Origin: Selaginella moellendorffii
Taxonomy: Eukaryota; Streptophyta; Lycopodiopsida; Selaginellales; Selaginellaceae
NCBI RefSeq assembly: GCF_000143415.4
Contig: NW_003314262.1
Coordinates: 4,837,131 to 4,901,130 of the forward strand
Direction: 5' to 3'
Length of the DNA stretch: 64,000 nt
Part shown: positions 1-11,616 of the stretch, piece after piece
Layout: the number at the start of each line of letters is the position of its first letter
Numbering within the stretch: position 1 is the first letter of the stretch
Notes under the pieces: generated by a model
The model's input: only the letters and a program-made list of their open reading frames with translations
Told to the model about the DNA's origin: nothing
Database searches by the model: none
Position numbers and translations under genes: made by a program

Positions 1-355
1 TGCCGCGGCGGAGGTGGTAGCCACACTCGTGGCAGATCCGATTGGGGATGCCGGTGTCATCGTCGGACCGGGCGTAGAGCATGGCGCCGCAGGCATCGCA
101 AACGTCCCAGAGGCCCTTGATCATGTTGTTCCTGGCCAGGACGCCGCTGCCGCCCTCGACGATCTTGCTGCCCATCTTGTTGAGGAGCGTGGAGGCCCTG
201 TCCATGACCCAGCCCAGCGATCCACCGCCGCCACCGCCACTGCCGCTGCCGCCGCTGCCACCGCCACCGCCGCCGCCGCTGGAGCTCATGCTGGTGATGG
301 CGAGCGCCGGATTGGGGCGTACCTGGAGGAGCATCGTCGTCGCCATCGCCGCCAT
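1..355 (-). CDS. accD: Nuclear-encoded plastid acetyl-CoA carboxylase carboxyltransferase beta subunit, N-terminal part
   Basis: AccD is the zinc-finger beta subunit of the carboxyltransferase of plastid heteromeric acetyl-CoA carboxylase, which makes malonyl-CoA for fatty acid synthesis. The frame opens at the ATG at 355 and runs off the window edge after 118 codons. Residues 1-26 are rich in Ala, Thr, Met and Ser with few acids, as expected of a transit peptide. Residues 27-47 are a Gly/Ser linker. A four-Cys zinc finger follows (Cys about 86, 89, 108, 111) with the context LWDVCDACGAMLY and ICHECGYHLRRG, which matches the plastid and bacterial AccD finger; the spacing between the Cys pairs is 18 residues, against about 15 usually. 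The high GC content and added presequence indicate a nuclear copy, not plastid DNA. The catalytic domain lies outside the window. An earlier or later start (Met4, Met8, Met23) is possible. Confidence 0.75.
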   Translation of the reverse strand, partial: MAAMATTMLLQVRPNPALAITSMSSSGGGGGGGSGGSGSGGGGGGSLGWVMDRASTLLNKMGSKIVEGGSGVLARNNMIKGLWDVCDACGAMLYARSDDDTGIPNRICHECGYHLRRG

Positions 356-445
356 GGCTCCTCGATCGATCGCTCGATAACGAGGAAGAAAGAGAGAGAA
401 CCCTCGGTGCCCCTGACCTCACATTTCCAGTTTAAAAGCCCTTTT
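356..445 (-). promoter_or_regulatory. accD: Probable accD leader and core promoter
   Basis: Read on the minus strand, the bases before the accD ATG include a CT-rich stretch (about 380-395), common in plant 5' leaders. An AT-rich TTTTAAA-like motif lies near 431-437, about 75 bases upstream of the ATG, and could act as a TATA element. This rests on composition and position only. Confidence 0.3.
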
Positions 446-879
446 AATTTAATGGATGCCGTTAATTCTAGGGCTTCTTTATTAACGCCAATTTTTGTTC
501 GCTAGATCTTTGCAAGAGTCTTGCAATTTCCATGTAATCCAGGTCCACCACCAGGCTCTTGATTGGGAAGGGAGATTGTTTTTACCTTGCTAATTTAGAT
601 ATTATTTCCCAACCATGTAAAGAGAACCAACCTGCAGAACATATAGGAACATTAAAAAGAAGTGAGAAACGAAGAACAAAGCTTGAATGAATTCCACTGC
701 ACACCTCTTGCATCAATCCTTTTCGGAAGTTTGGACTTCACTGTAAAACGGTTCCAAAGAGAGATTCTTATGTATTTTAAAAATGCTTTCTTTCATTTTT
801 CTCGTAGAGCATTTCCGCTCTGTACCTGTGGCAAAGATTATTAGTATACAATGATAGATACAAAACATACCCTATGAAA
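446..879. other. Intergenic, nothing recognised
   Basis: AT-rich sequence upstream of accD. The only open frames are short (60 codons at 662-844, plus strand) and have no recognisable domain. I see no repeat, RNA gene or regulatory element here that I can support. Confidence 0.5.
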
Positions 880-1962
880 CTAGCAAACAAAGCTTGTCTC
901 TTGGCTTCCAGCGCAACCCTTGCTTGTCACACAACCAATTCTTTTGCAGCAACATGGCATTAGTTCTTTGGCCGACTGTTCTGCTGCTGCTTCTGCATTT
1001 GCCAGCTTCAACCCCTGTGCCGTTGCATCCATCCCCTCCATCTGAGCAGCCTTGCGTTTAGTAGCATTAGCGGCAGCCGCAGCTGCTTTTCGGACTGCTG
1101 TTTAGATATTCTTTGTGCCGGGTTTAAATTTCATTAGAGACATGCAGTTATTCCTCTCCACTTGCCATCATCTTCTTCCAGAATTCAACAAAGTGAAATA
1201 CAAACTTTGTCATCGTGATGCCTCCCGAATTATGTTACTTGATCACGTGGTCAATGAACTTGTTCAGACTGCGAAACTCGATCCTAAATAATAGATGAGA
1301 AGTTCTGCAAGCTCATGGGAGCAGCATTCTCCCAACCTTCTCATGGTCATGCCAATAAGCTGCTCTTGGAAACTTGTGGTAAGCTATAAAGTGTTCCCTT
1401 AGGCCGAGCCTCTAACATGTTATAGACCATGTCTGCTTCCATTTCTTTGGAACCAACCAACCACAAACTAAACTGTTGATGAGAATCAGTTGCTTTTTTG
1501 TCTGTAGGCTTCATCCTTCGTGAGTGTGTCTGCATTGTCAATGACCAAGACCAAAAGGCAAAGTTGTGCTCCTATGTACCTCCACCACTTCCAGCACCAT
1601 CCTGCTCTTAAAATCTGCTCCCTACCTATGGGCTTCCCATTATGTGGTGTTGATATATTTGTACTCCAATGTAGTGTATGTATTCATGTTGAAATACATG
1701 ATAGCTCTCCCTCTTCAGTGAGTACACATGTTGTCTTGCCCAACCCTGGCTTCCCATCATTCAAAACAAGCCTTGGTTTACTGTTCATGATCTTAAGAAA
1801 ATCTTCATGCTCTACCTCAGACATATCTACATATACCATTGGTTTCTTAGGGGGTGGCAAATCTGGGTATTCTGAGAACAATAATGTGCAAATTACACAT
1901 GGTCTTTCAAACTTTACTTTGCACCGAAATGCAAAAGACTGTGGAGACCCAAAACATTGCAC
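880..1962 (-). pseudogene. Degraded coding remnants, unidentified
   Basis: Three minus-strand open segments lie in line: 1962-1684 (92 codons), 1541-1347 (64 codons) and about 1098-880 (about 70 codons, ending in a stop at 882-880). They sit in different frames, with stops between them. The last is Ala- and Lys-rich (repeated Ala with KRKAAQ and AEAAAEQSAKEL), suggesting a helix, and ends in a Cys-rich tail. The first has a Pro/Lys-rich stretch and many acidic residues. I do not recognise a family. They could be exons of a decayed gene or pieces of a transposon protein; a working spliced gene is not excluded because no clear splice sites were established. Confidence 0.25.
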
Positions 1963-1990
1963 AAGACAAAGCTGGTGTGATAAGTGGTGA

Positions 1991-2693
1991 CAAGCTTGAA
2001 AAAACTAAGAAAAATTAGTTTAAAGGAATTGCCAAACTCACTTCACAGAAAATTCACTGCAATATGAGCATGGGAGTGCTAGTTTAAATAAAATTAATAA
2101 TTTTAATAATATTTAGATCTGTATATCTAATATTAGTGGCAATAGTTGCTATTAAATAGAGGTTTTTTCTTATCAAAATATTTAAAGAAAAATATTATTT
2201 TAATATTTAATAATTAGTTTGTATACTAATTATTTTATGATTTAAATTTATATTAAATTTTTATTATTACAAGAAAATCCCTTTGAGTGTAATTACAAGA
2301 AATGCCCTATGTTATTTTAGATGTAATTCATAAATAAAAATTTATTTATATTATTATAAATTTGAATACAATACTAGTATATAATTCTTTTTCAATGTTA
2401 TGAACACCTTATGTTTGGTGATGAATCCAAATTTTAACATTTGGATCTATCGTAAGAAATATATAATATACAAAATATATATGGTTGTAAGGGATGAAAG
2501 ACTTACAAAAATTTTGATATTGAAGGAAATATGTGCAAACTTGTGAATTAGAGTTTATTGTGATGTTGTAGATCCATAACTAAGTATTGTACATTCATAA
2601 TAACAATATTTTTGTTTGATGTTAACACTTTTAACTTTCAATTGTAATGCTTTTAAGTATGTTGCCCTTTAACTAATTATTTAATTTTCACAT
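1991..2693. other. AT-rich spacer up to the first LTR
   Basis: Very AT-rich DNA with runs of TTAATA/AATATT type. No open frame of note and no tandem array. It ends where the TGTGAAAC of the old LARD-B LTR begins at 2694. Confidence 0.5.
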
Positions 2694-3022
2694 TGTGAAA
2701 CATAAATCCTCATGCTCCAAATGGAGCTGAAAGAGTGCCACATAGTTGTGGTCAAAGTGGAAGTCTAACAAACATAATACATTTAGACCAAAAACTCCGA
2801 ATCAGAAAGTTATGAGAGGGAGTGGAACTCCTAAAGAAATGCTCAAGAAACGAATACAAAATTACTAATGAATAAATCTTTAGAAAAGGACATAAGAGGG
2901 ATTGACACATGGTAAATGTCATGAGATGGGGAAGTGTTGGGATTAACTCCAAGATGGAGTCTAAAAAAGAGTCCGAGATAGATTTTGAGATGAGGACTGA
3001 GATCAAAATTGAGATTAAGACT

Positions 3023-3409
3023 TGTCAAGACCCCCAACAAGATCAAGACTGGAAAATGCAAAAGACAAAGAGAAAAACTAGTGGAAACAAAGAAAAGGCC
3101 TTAAATTGGTGTTGATTCAGATTGTGGAGAAATGAAACAAGGCTAATTTATATATACTATAGGTTGATAAAGCTCCACCACTCTTGGATCGAGGACAGCC
3201 TAAATATAGCTGAGGTCGAGGAGGCGCCACATCATCATCAGGAATGTGGCTCAAGACTCAGGAATTGTACAGGAAATCAGAGAATTAGGAATAGGGAAAA
3301 GTCTCGAGAGTCAGGAATAGGGAAGTGTCTCGAGAATCAGGAATATGGTCTGCAGGTCAGGAATCCAGCGAGATTCAGGAATGTGGTATGAATTGGGGGA
3401 TTCCTAACA
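3023..3409 (-). repeat. Solo LTR of gypsy-C
   Basis: 387 bp, the same length as the two LTRs of the complete gypsy-C element, with TGTCAAG at one end and CCTAACA at the other. It is flanked by AGACT (3018-3022) and AGACC (3410-3414), a 5-bp target duplication with one transition, inserted in the array of the old LARD-B LTR. A solo LTR implies LTR-LTR recombination after insertion. Confidence 0.8.
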
Positions 3410-4077
3410 AGACCGAGACTAAGACCAAGACCAAGTCTAAGTTTGAGATCAAGTTTGAGTCTAAGTTCAAGTCTGAGTCCAAGTCCGAGTCCGAAAGTGA
3501 AAGCCCAAAGTAATCATCTCTCAAACCTTGGAGGGTTTAGTGAGCTCCAAAAGGATAGTAGGGGGAGGACTCTAATGGAACCAGTTTGGCCAAAAAAGGT
3601 TAGTGTGATCAAGGAAGGCTATACCCATGTGGTAAGTGTTGATATAACCACTGAGGAGTCCAAAACTAAAGTGAAAATCAATGGATAAATGGGATAACTT
3701 GGTGAAATGTTTAAGAGTTGGCTTTAGCTCATTCGAGAGATCAAAAGGTCAATACTCCCAATCCAAGTGTGGGTGGCACTACCTACTTGGATATTTGATA
3801 TGACTCATCAAAACCTCACTTTAACTACATGGCTAGGACATATAAAGGTAAAAGGTGGGGAGAGTACGTATGAGATTCGCATAGGGCCACAGTGTTTTAA
3901 AATGTCATTCCAAAGTCTCAAATTATGGAAAGGAAGAGGAGTAATCCTCTTGGGTAGTGATTGAGGATACGATCACATTATATGGAAGTCCTAGAGGTCA
4001 GTGGGACTTAATGGTTAAATCTTCAAGATTTGACCTTGTGGTGGTGTTAGTGAATATAGCCATGGATAGAGGGGGGC

Positions 4078-5545
4078 TGTCGAGAATGTGACTTTGGGTA
4101 TCGAAAGTTACCTGTCGACCGGTCCTTACGGACACTCTTTCCTTATTGCCATGACGGCAGGAGGTTAGTATTGCTGGTTCCTTTATCAGCCCCTCTTGTT
4201 CAAGTGTTAGTTTACTGGGCTTAGCACCTGTACTTAGCCAGATGGACATAAGGTAGGAACTCCTATGTGTTTCTAGCTGAGCATACTCGGCTTGGCTCTT
4301 AGTTCTCTTTTGCTTTATCTTGCACTGGCTTGACAAGAACCCTCACGTATTGAGATTAGTCCCTCAATATCGCTGGATGATAGCTTACCATGTCTACCAA
4401 ACACCCTCGTTATCATGCCCTTTGTGTTAGTCTCATTTTGGTCCCAAATGCTATTTATGGAAAATGTCTAGATTTGTTCATTTGGCATATCTACGGAATG
4501 TAGAGATTGGCTTGAACACAATGGTGTTCGCCCCATGTCCAAATTCGCATTCTAGCGCCATTCTATATTTAGTAAGTTTCAAGCTTGTCCCATAGACTAA
4601 CTCCTGATACTAAGGGAGGCTTGGGGTGAAAGCCCAAAGCGTGTGTTCCTCAAGGGGGGGGGGGGGGGGGGGCCCCCCCAATCCTCTTTGCGTTTCCAAA
4701 TTTTTATTAGGACACGGGGGAAGTCTGGGACTCTCCAAAAAATTTTGGGCAAATTTTACCCCCCCCTATGGGGTTTACCCCACTTAAATCCCTAGCGGGG
4801 GGTTAAACCCAAATTCTATTCTAATGTCCAGNNNNNNNNNNNNNNNNNNNNNNNNNNNNNNNNNNNNNNNNNNNNNNNNNNNNNNNNNNNNNNNNNNNNN
4901 NNNNNNNNNNNNNNNNNNNNNNNNNNNNNNNNNNNNNNNNNNNNNNNNNNNNNNNNNNNNNNNNNNNNNNNNNNNNNNNNNNNNNNNNNNNNNNNNNNNN
5001 NNNNNNNNNNNNNNNNNNNNNNNNNNNNNNNNNNNNNNNNNNNNNNNNNNNNNNNNNNNNNNNNNNNNNNNNNNNNNNNNNNNNNNNNNNNNNNNNNNNN
5101 NNNNNNNNNNNNNNNNNNNNNNNNNNNNNNNNNNNNNNNNNNNGTACCCATATCCTCACGTTAGGCCATCGGTATGCCGAAATAACGCCAAACTCCATTT
5201 AGCTCCGTTTTGCGTGCTGGTCCTGGCATTGGGATGCTGGTTACTCTAGGACTGTTCCAAGTCACTCTGGGCTCCTGTCCGTTCGCTCCTTGGGCTGTAT
5301 GCTCGGGAGTTGCTCCGTGGTTCGGTTTTGTCACTCCTTGGCTTCAAGCTTGGGAGTTTGGCACCGTTCTTTCGCTCAGTGGTCCAGGGCCCTGAACCTT
5401 GGGTTCTGCACCACTGTCCTTTGGACACGTGGCATGTGACACGTGGCATCTGTCATGTGGCACAAAGAGGGTTTAGGTTCCACTTCATGGTGTTATCCTA
5501 TGGTAAATCACCATATGATAAAGGGTAAAAACCACATGTGCTACA
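4078..5545 (+). repeat. 5' LTR of element A, containing a gap
   Basis: TGTCGAGAATGTGAC to GTGCTACA. It aligns with 10459-11616 on both sides of the N run. It is about 310 bases longer than the 3' LTR, almost exactly the size of the N run. It includes the shared core block GGTGAAAGCCCAAAGCG at about 4625. Confidence 0.75.
4654..5143. other. Homopolymer run, poor-quality sequence and 312-N gap
   Basis: A run of 19 G and 7 C at 4654-4679 is followed by sequence up to 4831 that reads like a corrupted version of 11060-11213 in the other LTR (compare AAACCCAAATTC with AAGCCCAAGTTC). Ns then run from 4832 to 5143. The other LTR has only about 150 bases between the matching flanks, so most or all of the N run probably represents no real DNA. 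Confidence 0.6.
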
Positions 5546-8500
5546 TTTGGTATCAGGGCAACTAGTCTTATTGCATACGTAGAGATGAAAACGATAATCC
5601 GAGTGGGTACACGTTTTGGTGCAAAGACTTCGCATTGCTTCCTTAGGATAGGTTTTGGTTACCTTTTTGTTCCATATTATGTGAGCTTGCTCTTGGGCTC
5701 ATAGGGTGGACTGAGTTGTTCCGTTTACACGAGTTTGCTCTTGGGCTTGTGAGTGAGGCACATTAGCAACTCGAGGTTATACTTTGAGTTGGCAGGATTA
5801 ATGTTAGCCTATCAATGGTTCCATGAGTTGTTCCATGTACCATGGGTGAAAGCAAACCTCTTTGGGTTTGCTATGAGTGGCAAATAGGCTGGTCCGTAGC
5901 TGTTTAGCACGGCATTAATGGATCCTTCCTAAGCATGATTATGAGTGGATCAATCAAGGTTGTAGGGATTAGTCTATTGATTCAAGTAATCATTGCCGTG
6001 CTCTCTCATAAACTTTTCTTGGATTGGACTGAAGGCAGTGCGAAAGCAAGCTTGAGGTTTAGTCAAAGATGAGGCCAAAAAGAGAGTTGTCGAAGACGAA
6101 GGATCAAACATGTAAATCATCTTCTTTGCTTGGAGGGATGATTTGCAATGAGGTGTTAACTCATTGCTCACATCATGCAATCAAGAGTCCCTACCTTGAT
6201 GCATATTGGAAATGATGGTCTTACAAGTGGTGAGTTATGGGATGGATAGCGGTGAAGCGTTATACCATTTTGTCTAGGCTTGCTATTGGAAGACTTGGGT
6301 TGCAATGCTCAATTCTTTTCTAGGGAACCTTGCTATTGCTCCTTGAGTAGCTTGGTGTTGGATTAGTTTTGAGTTTGGTCGGAAAGAGAGTGGCATGAGC
6401 TTGGCCGTGTTGTGAACAAAAGTTAGTGGTGTTTGGTGTTATAAATCTCTATCGGTGGAGTGTGGCATTTATGTTGCATTTTGTCAAATCGAGTTGACAC
6501 TTGATACTCACATAAACTTTTGAAGTAATGATATAGGCATTGCTTGTGGTGTTGCTCAATTGATGATCAAGTCATTGTGATGCTTATATTATATCCATGT
6601 GATAATAAGTAATGCGTTTACGAAATTGCTTGGTTAAATGATGATTAACCCCAAGGTGGTTGATGGTGAAGCTAGTCTACTTGCATATAGTAGCATTGTA
6701 GTAGCCTTGATTGGATTCTCGATAGTGGTCCATTATGTTAAACTTAAGTTGGTTCCTTGTTCTTGAGGGTTTGCCCATAAGGTGTTGGAAAAAGGGTTGT
6801 AGCATTCATTTATTATAACTCATCAGTTGATCCGTTAGCACTAGTAGATTGTTGGATGGAGAAGGTGTGTAATTGAGGCATTGACATTGCTAGCACTTGT
6901 GTTAGTGGAAGTGGCATTGTTAATTTGAGTGATAAGGAATTTTCCTTAGACCTTGATTTTCCGTGCCATTTTTCTTGTTAGTGTTTTGGCTTCACATTGG
7001 ATCTTGAAGGTGATTGAAGAAGAGTGTTAGTGCAATGTGGATGTCCAAAGATGTGGTCTTTGTGATCAAGCTTTAGATGTTCATTTAGCACTTTGCGGAT
7101 GTCGGTGTTAGATATCGGGAAAATGGGCAAAGATGTTTGATGCTTAAGCATGCTATTGGGTCATAAGAATCTGTGTTGAGGTGAGCCTATATAAAGTTGT
7201 TGGTAGGAGGAAGTTGGTTGAGTCTTGAAAGTTTGCATTCCTAGACTAAGAGTCATACTTTCTCTGGGATTGGAAATTTTCCACAAATTTTCTTAAGCTT
7301 TTCCAATGGTTGATCTGTTGGTCACTTTTCTCGAAAACCATTCCGTTTTCGTAAGCCAATACAAACTATTGAAGGGGTTAGAGTTGGGCTTAGACTTTAG
7401 TAAGTAGTTTGTATGATGCAGCTCGAAAGGGATGCTAATTATTAGGGCTAAAGCAATTGAGTTGGATAGAGTTTGGAGTTAGTGTAGAAAAGTGGCCGTT
7501 ACGCTTTTTTAAGAAGGTGACCTTTGTGCCTTTCTTCTATAGCATTGTGCTTGGTGGCAGGTTGCACCTTGCATTTCATTAAGACTCTATGAGAGTAATG
7601 AGCTTTCATTGATTTTGATTTGGCCTTGGTGGCACTATACCTTGGCTGAGGATGGTGATGTCCAACTTAGTTGTTTGAGGTTGAAATGTTAGTACCTATA
7701 CTATAGCTTTGTCTATGAGAAGGTTGTGTACCGATATGAGTCCATCTCGTGGTCTTCACTTTAGTTTTGGCTAAGTGTTAATTATGCATAGTTAGCCTTT
7801 TCAAGGCATGCTTAGAGCTATTAGCTAAATGTTTTAGTGAGCTTATTGCAGTTGAGTTGGATTCGAGTGGTCATTTAGTTTGTGCTTGTCTATGAACTTT
7901 TATCTCGTACCTGGGGTATCACGTTCATATTGGACAAGTGTATAACTTGATGACAAGAGTTGGTGTTTGGGTCTTGTGAAGGCAAGTTGAAGAGTGATTA
8001 TTGGTTGCTTTGCAACTAATGGTTGCTGGCAGACTTTGTCAAAGGACTATGACACTTGCTTTACTTGATGATAATTTAGTAGTGATGGGCTTGTTTACTT
8101 GATGGTGTTGCGGAGGATCGTGTTGTGGCTTGCATGGGTTTTCCATGTTAGGATATCAATTCCTCTATCGACGTCATTTGGTTATGTTTAGTCTGTAGTG
8201 TTGGATTACATTGAATCTTGGACGTGGTGAATCACTCCTTGATGATGTGTTACCTATAGTTGAGTATTATTGAAGAACTTGTCTCAGATACTGACTAAAG
8301 TATCTTCGACTTTGGTTAACTTGGTTGCAAGAGAGTTTTGAGTGGTGATTCACTCTATCTTTCTTCTAGCTTTGTTATAGTGTTAATGGCATTGAAGTGA
8401 TGGCTTGTCATTGATATTATTGATGTTGAGAATCAAGTGAAATGAGATGTCTCTTCATAGGATTGATGTTGAGTTTCATTAGTCTCAATGAAGATAGTGT

Positions 8501-10458
8501 TGATGATTTGGCTATGGCTTTGTGTTATTCACATTTGTACAATTGCTAGTTAGCAACTGTATTGATGTTCAAACAAGCTGAGTGGTAAGTTTAAGTTAGT
8601 TGTGTTTTAGACAAGATTGTTTAGTAGGGGTTGAGCTTTGAGCTTTTCCTTGAAAAGTGATTCAGTTGTGGACTATGCTAACTCTACGAGTGGAAGAATT
8701 AGTGATTGATATTAAAATGTTGAGTCCTTATTGGATTTGAGTTGGAATATATTGATCATTGATGATTTATCTTGTGCTTGTTACGATATGCATTACATCT
8801 TGCTATAGATGGATTCATGGAGGATCAGTTTAGTGATCACTTGTTGAGCATAGCTCCATTATGCTTCGCTTTTGGATTGATGCAGATATGTTCTTCATTA
8901 GCTTTGGTATTATGAAGTTTAGCTTATGGATGTGTTGAGGAGAATATTGTGGGTTGTACCATGATTTCTTCTTAGCATTGAAGTTAGTTCATGCGAGACT
9001 CATGATCATTGTTAAAACAACACTTGGCTATAAACTTCTTCGAACTTTCGGTTCCTTGAGTTTTTATGCTCATTGTTCCATTTGTTTGAAGTTGTTGGGG
9101 AAAGCATTTTGGCTCATTAGCTTCGATGTTGAAATTAGCTTTTGCATCTAGCAATCATTGGTGATGATTGACTATCATCTAGGATAGTTGATTATCCTTG
9201 TCGAACATTTTGCTTAATTATCGTTAATTTATAATGATTTGCCATTCTCTTTCTTCGATAATGATTATGCATTTCTCTATGGATGGGATGATTGATGATC
9301 TTTCATGATAGTTAGTTGTTTCCTTTGATGGCTTATGGCTTTTCGCAATACCATATGTTCTTTATGGTTTGCTCTGGATTGGTTTCTTGGGTTTGAGACA
9401 TCAGTAGAATGTTGCTAACGCTTGCTAAGGCAACTTGAGTTCCTTGGTATTGTTGACTGGGATCTATTCGAATTGACTGATGCGATAGTTGGCATAAATG
9501 AGTGTTTGTTGGTCTTACCAAATTCATTCTATTTTGTTGATTGTTGCTCGAGTTATTTCTGATAGATTAGGATGTTATTTCCTTTGAGTGATACATTCGT
9601 GAGCATTTTGCTTGCCAGTCGATGATACTTTATGTTCTTTGAGTTACCTTTCGTAAGTTGTTTGGCATTCTATCTGCAATATTTGATAGTTAAGTTTTAT
9701 CATTGCATTTACTTGATGATATATTTGCTATTGTGTTTTGTGTGATAGTGAATCCTATGTTTTCCAATGATAGTGCTCTTGGTGGTTCCTATCTATTCTA
9801 ATACTAGTTTATCGAATGATAACTTACTTGGAATACTTTGTGTTCTAATCTAAGATTTATTCATTGATAATTACGACTCTAAGATATCATTGTCTATAAC
9901 TTTGATATAGTCCATATATTGATCTCTAAAGTTTGGGCCAGTATAGGCAGATTAGCTTCGGCACTTCGTGTGCATGTTGAAATCTCTAGTCATGGGGTAG
10001 CTACTATTGACTGGTCACATAACCCGCCTCTCTGTCGATGTTTTTTATTCCGTTCAAAGGGCGTGGCCGTGTAAACAACTCTAACTGCCAGTTGACAATA
10101 GTCTATCTAAACCTTACCGACAGGTTTGGTTTCTTTGCTCATGAGGGTTGGAGCCTCTGGCTTCTCTCTCTATGTCCTTGTGGGTAGGGGCATATCACAC
10201 TTTTGTAAGTTGGGTGACTCCCAGAGCAGCAAGGGTGGCTGACTCCGTTGGTCATTTCCTTGTCGGCGACGGCCGAAAGGTGTCTGAGTTGGTAGCGCAT
10301 CCGCGTTAGACACAGAGATTGCCTCCTAACTCATTTAAGTTGATGCATTTCTCACATAGTGTGAGTACCATGAACTTTTTCTGGAGTTGTTTCCTTAGCG
10401 GTATTTTAGACTCGAGTATGCATCGACGAGGACGTCGATCTTCCCTAGGGAGGGAGAG
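5546..10458 (+). other. Internal region of element A, no genes seen
   Basis: About 4.9 kb without credible coding capacity. From about 5600 to 9940 the plus strand is rich in T and G and poor in C, with many stops in all frames. After about 9940 the composition becomes more balanced up to the purine tract. No homology to gag-pol could be read in any frame. Confidence 0.6.
5548..5559 (+). promoter_or_regulatory. Primer-binding site of element A
   Basis: TGGTATCAGGGC lies two bases after the 5' LTR. It matches the complement of the 3' end of plant initiator-Met tRNA (TGGTATCAGAGC) with one difference and would prime minus-strand DNA synthesis. Confidence 0.8.
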
Positions 10459-11616
10459 TGTCGCAAATGTGATTTTGGGTATCGAAAGTTACCTGTCGAC
10501 CGGTCTTTACGGACACTCTTTCCTTACTACCATGACGGCAGGAGGTCGGTATTGCTGGTTCCCTTTATCAGCCCCTCTTGTTCAAGTGTTAGTTTACTAG
10601 GCTTAGCACCTGTACTTAGCCAGATGGACATAAGGTAGGAACTCCTATATGTTTCTAGCTGAGCATACTCGGCCTGGCTCTTAGTTCTCTTTTGCTCTAT
10701 CTTGCACTAGCTTGACAAGAACCCTTGCGTATTGAGATTAGTCTCTCAATATCACTAGATGATAGCTTACCGTGTCTGCCAAACACCTTCGCTATCATGC
10801 CCTTTGTGTTAGTCTCATTTTGGTCTCAAATGCTATTTATGGAAAGTGTCTAGATTTGTTCATTTGGCATATCTACGGAATGTAAAGATTGGCCTGAACA
10901 CAATGGTGTTCGCCCCGTGTTCAAATTCGCATTCTAGCGCCATTCTATATTTAATAAGTTTCAAGCTTGTCCTAGAGACTAACTCTCGATACTAAGGGAG
11001 GCTTGGGGTGAAAGCCCAAAGCGTGTGTTCCTAAGGGGGGGGGGGGGGGGGGGGGGGGGCTATGGGGGGTTCCAAATGTATAGTAGGGATAGGGGGTAGG
11101 TCGGGCATGGCCGACCAACCTGAGGCATAGTCTAGCTCCCGCTTGCATGCCTTTCCTTGTTCTGCGTCCGGCTTGGGTCTAAGCCCAAGTTCCATTCCAT
11201 GCTAGCTGGTGGAGTACCCATATCCTCATGTTAGGCCATCGATATGCCGAAATAGCGCCAAACTCCGTTTAGCTTTGTTTTGTGTGCTAGTCTTGGCATT
11301 GGGATGTTCCAGGACTCTAGGACTGTTCCAAGTCGCTCCGGGCTCCTGTCCCTTCGCTCCTTGGGTTGTATGCTCGGGAGTTGCTCCGTGGTTTGGTTTT
11401 GTCACTCCTTGGCTCCAAGCTTGGGAGTTTGGCACCGTTCCTTTGTTCAGTGGCTCAGGGCCTTGAACCTCAAGTTCCGCACCACTGTCTTTTGGACACG
11501 TGGCATGTGACACGTGGCATCTGTCACGTGACACAAAGAGGGTTTAGGTTCCGCTTCGTGGTGTTATCCTATGGTAAATCACCATAGGATAAATGGTAAA
11601 AACCACATGCGCTATA
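10459..11616 (+). repeat. 3' LTR of element A
   Basis: 1158 bp, TGTCGCAAATG to GCGCTATA, with the terminal CA changed to TA. A run of 25 G at 11035-11059 follows the core block GGTGAAAGCCCAAAGCG. It differs from the 5' LTR by scattered transitions, so the insertion is not recent. Confidence 0.8.

Larger units (their letters stand above)
4078..11616 (+). mobile_element. LTR element A, complete but non-coding
   Basis: Complete LTR retrotransposon structure: LTRs 4078-5545 and 10459-11616, a primer site at 5548-5559 and a purine tract AGGGAGGGAGAG at 10447-10458. The flanks GGGGC (4073-4077) and GAGGC (11617-11621) fit a 5-bp target duplication with one difference. The flanking DNA on both sides is LARD-B LTR sequence. 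The 4.9 kb internal region has no open frame above about 65 codons and no gag, protease, RT or integrase motif, so the element depends on proteins from elsewhere. Which superfamily supplies them cannot be told from the sequence. Confidence 0.8.

Noticed and set aside
14-505. Plus-strand frames over the first 500 bases rich in Ala or Pro
   Set aside because: Shadows of the Gly-rich stretch of the minus-strand accD frame.
662-844. 60-codon plus-strand frame near accD
   Set aside because: Short, no domain, in AT-rich intergenic sequence; indistinguishable from chance.
4816-5249. Open frames across the N run
   Set aside because: They consist almost entirely of undetermined bases.
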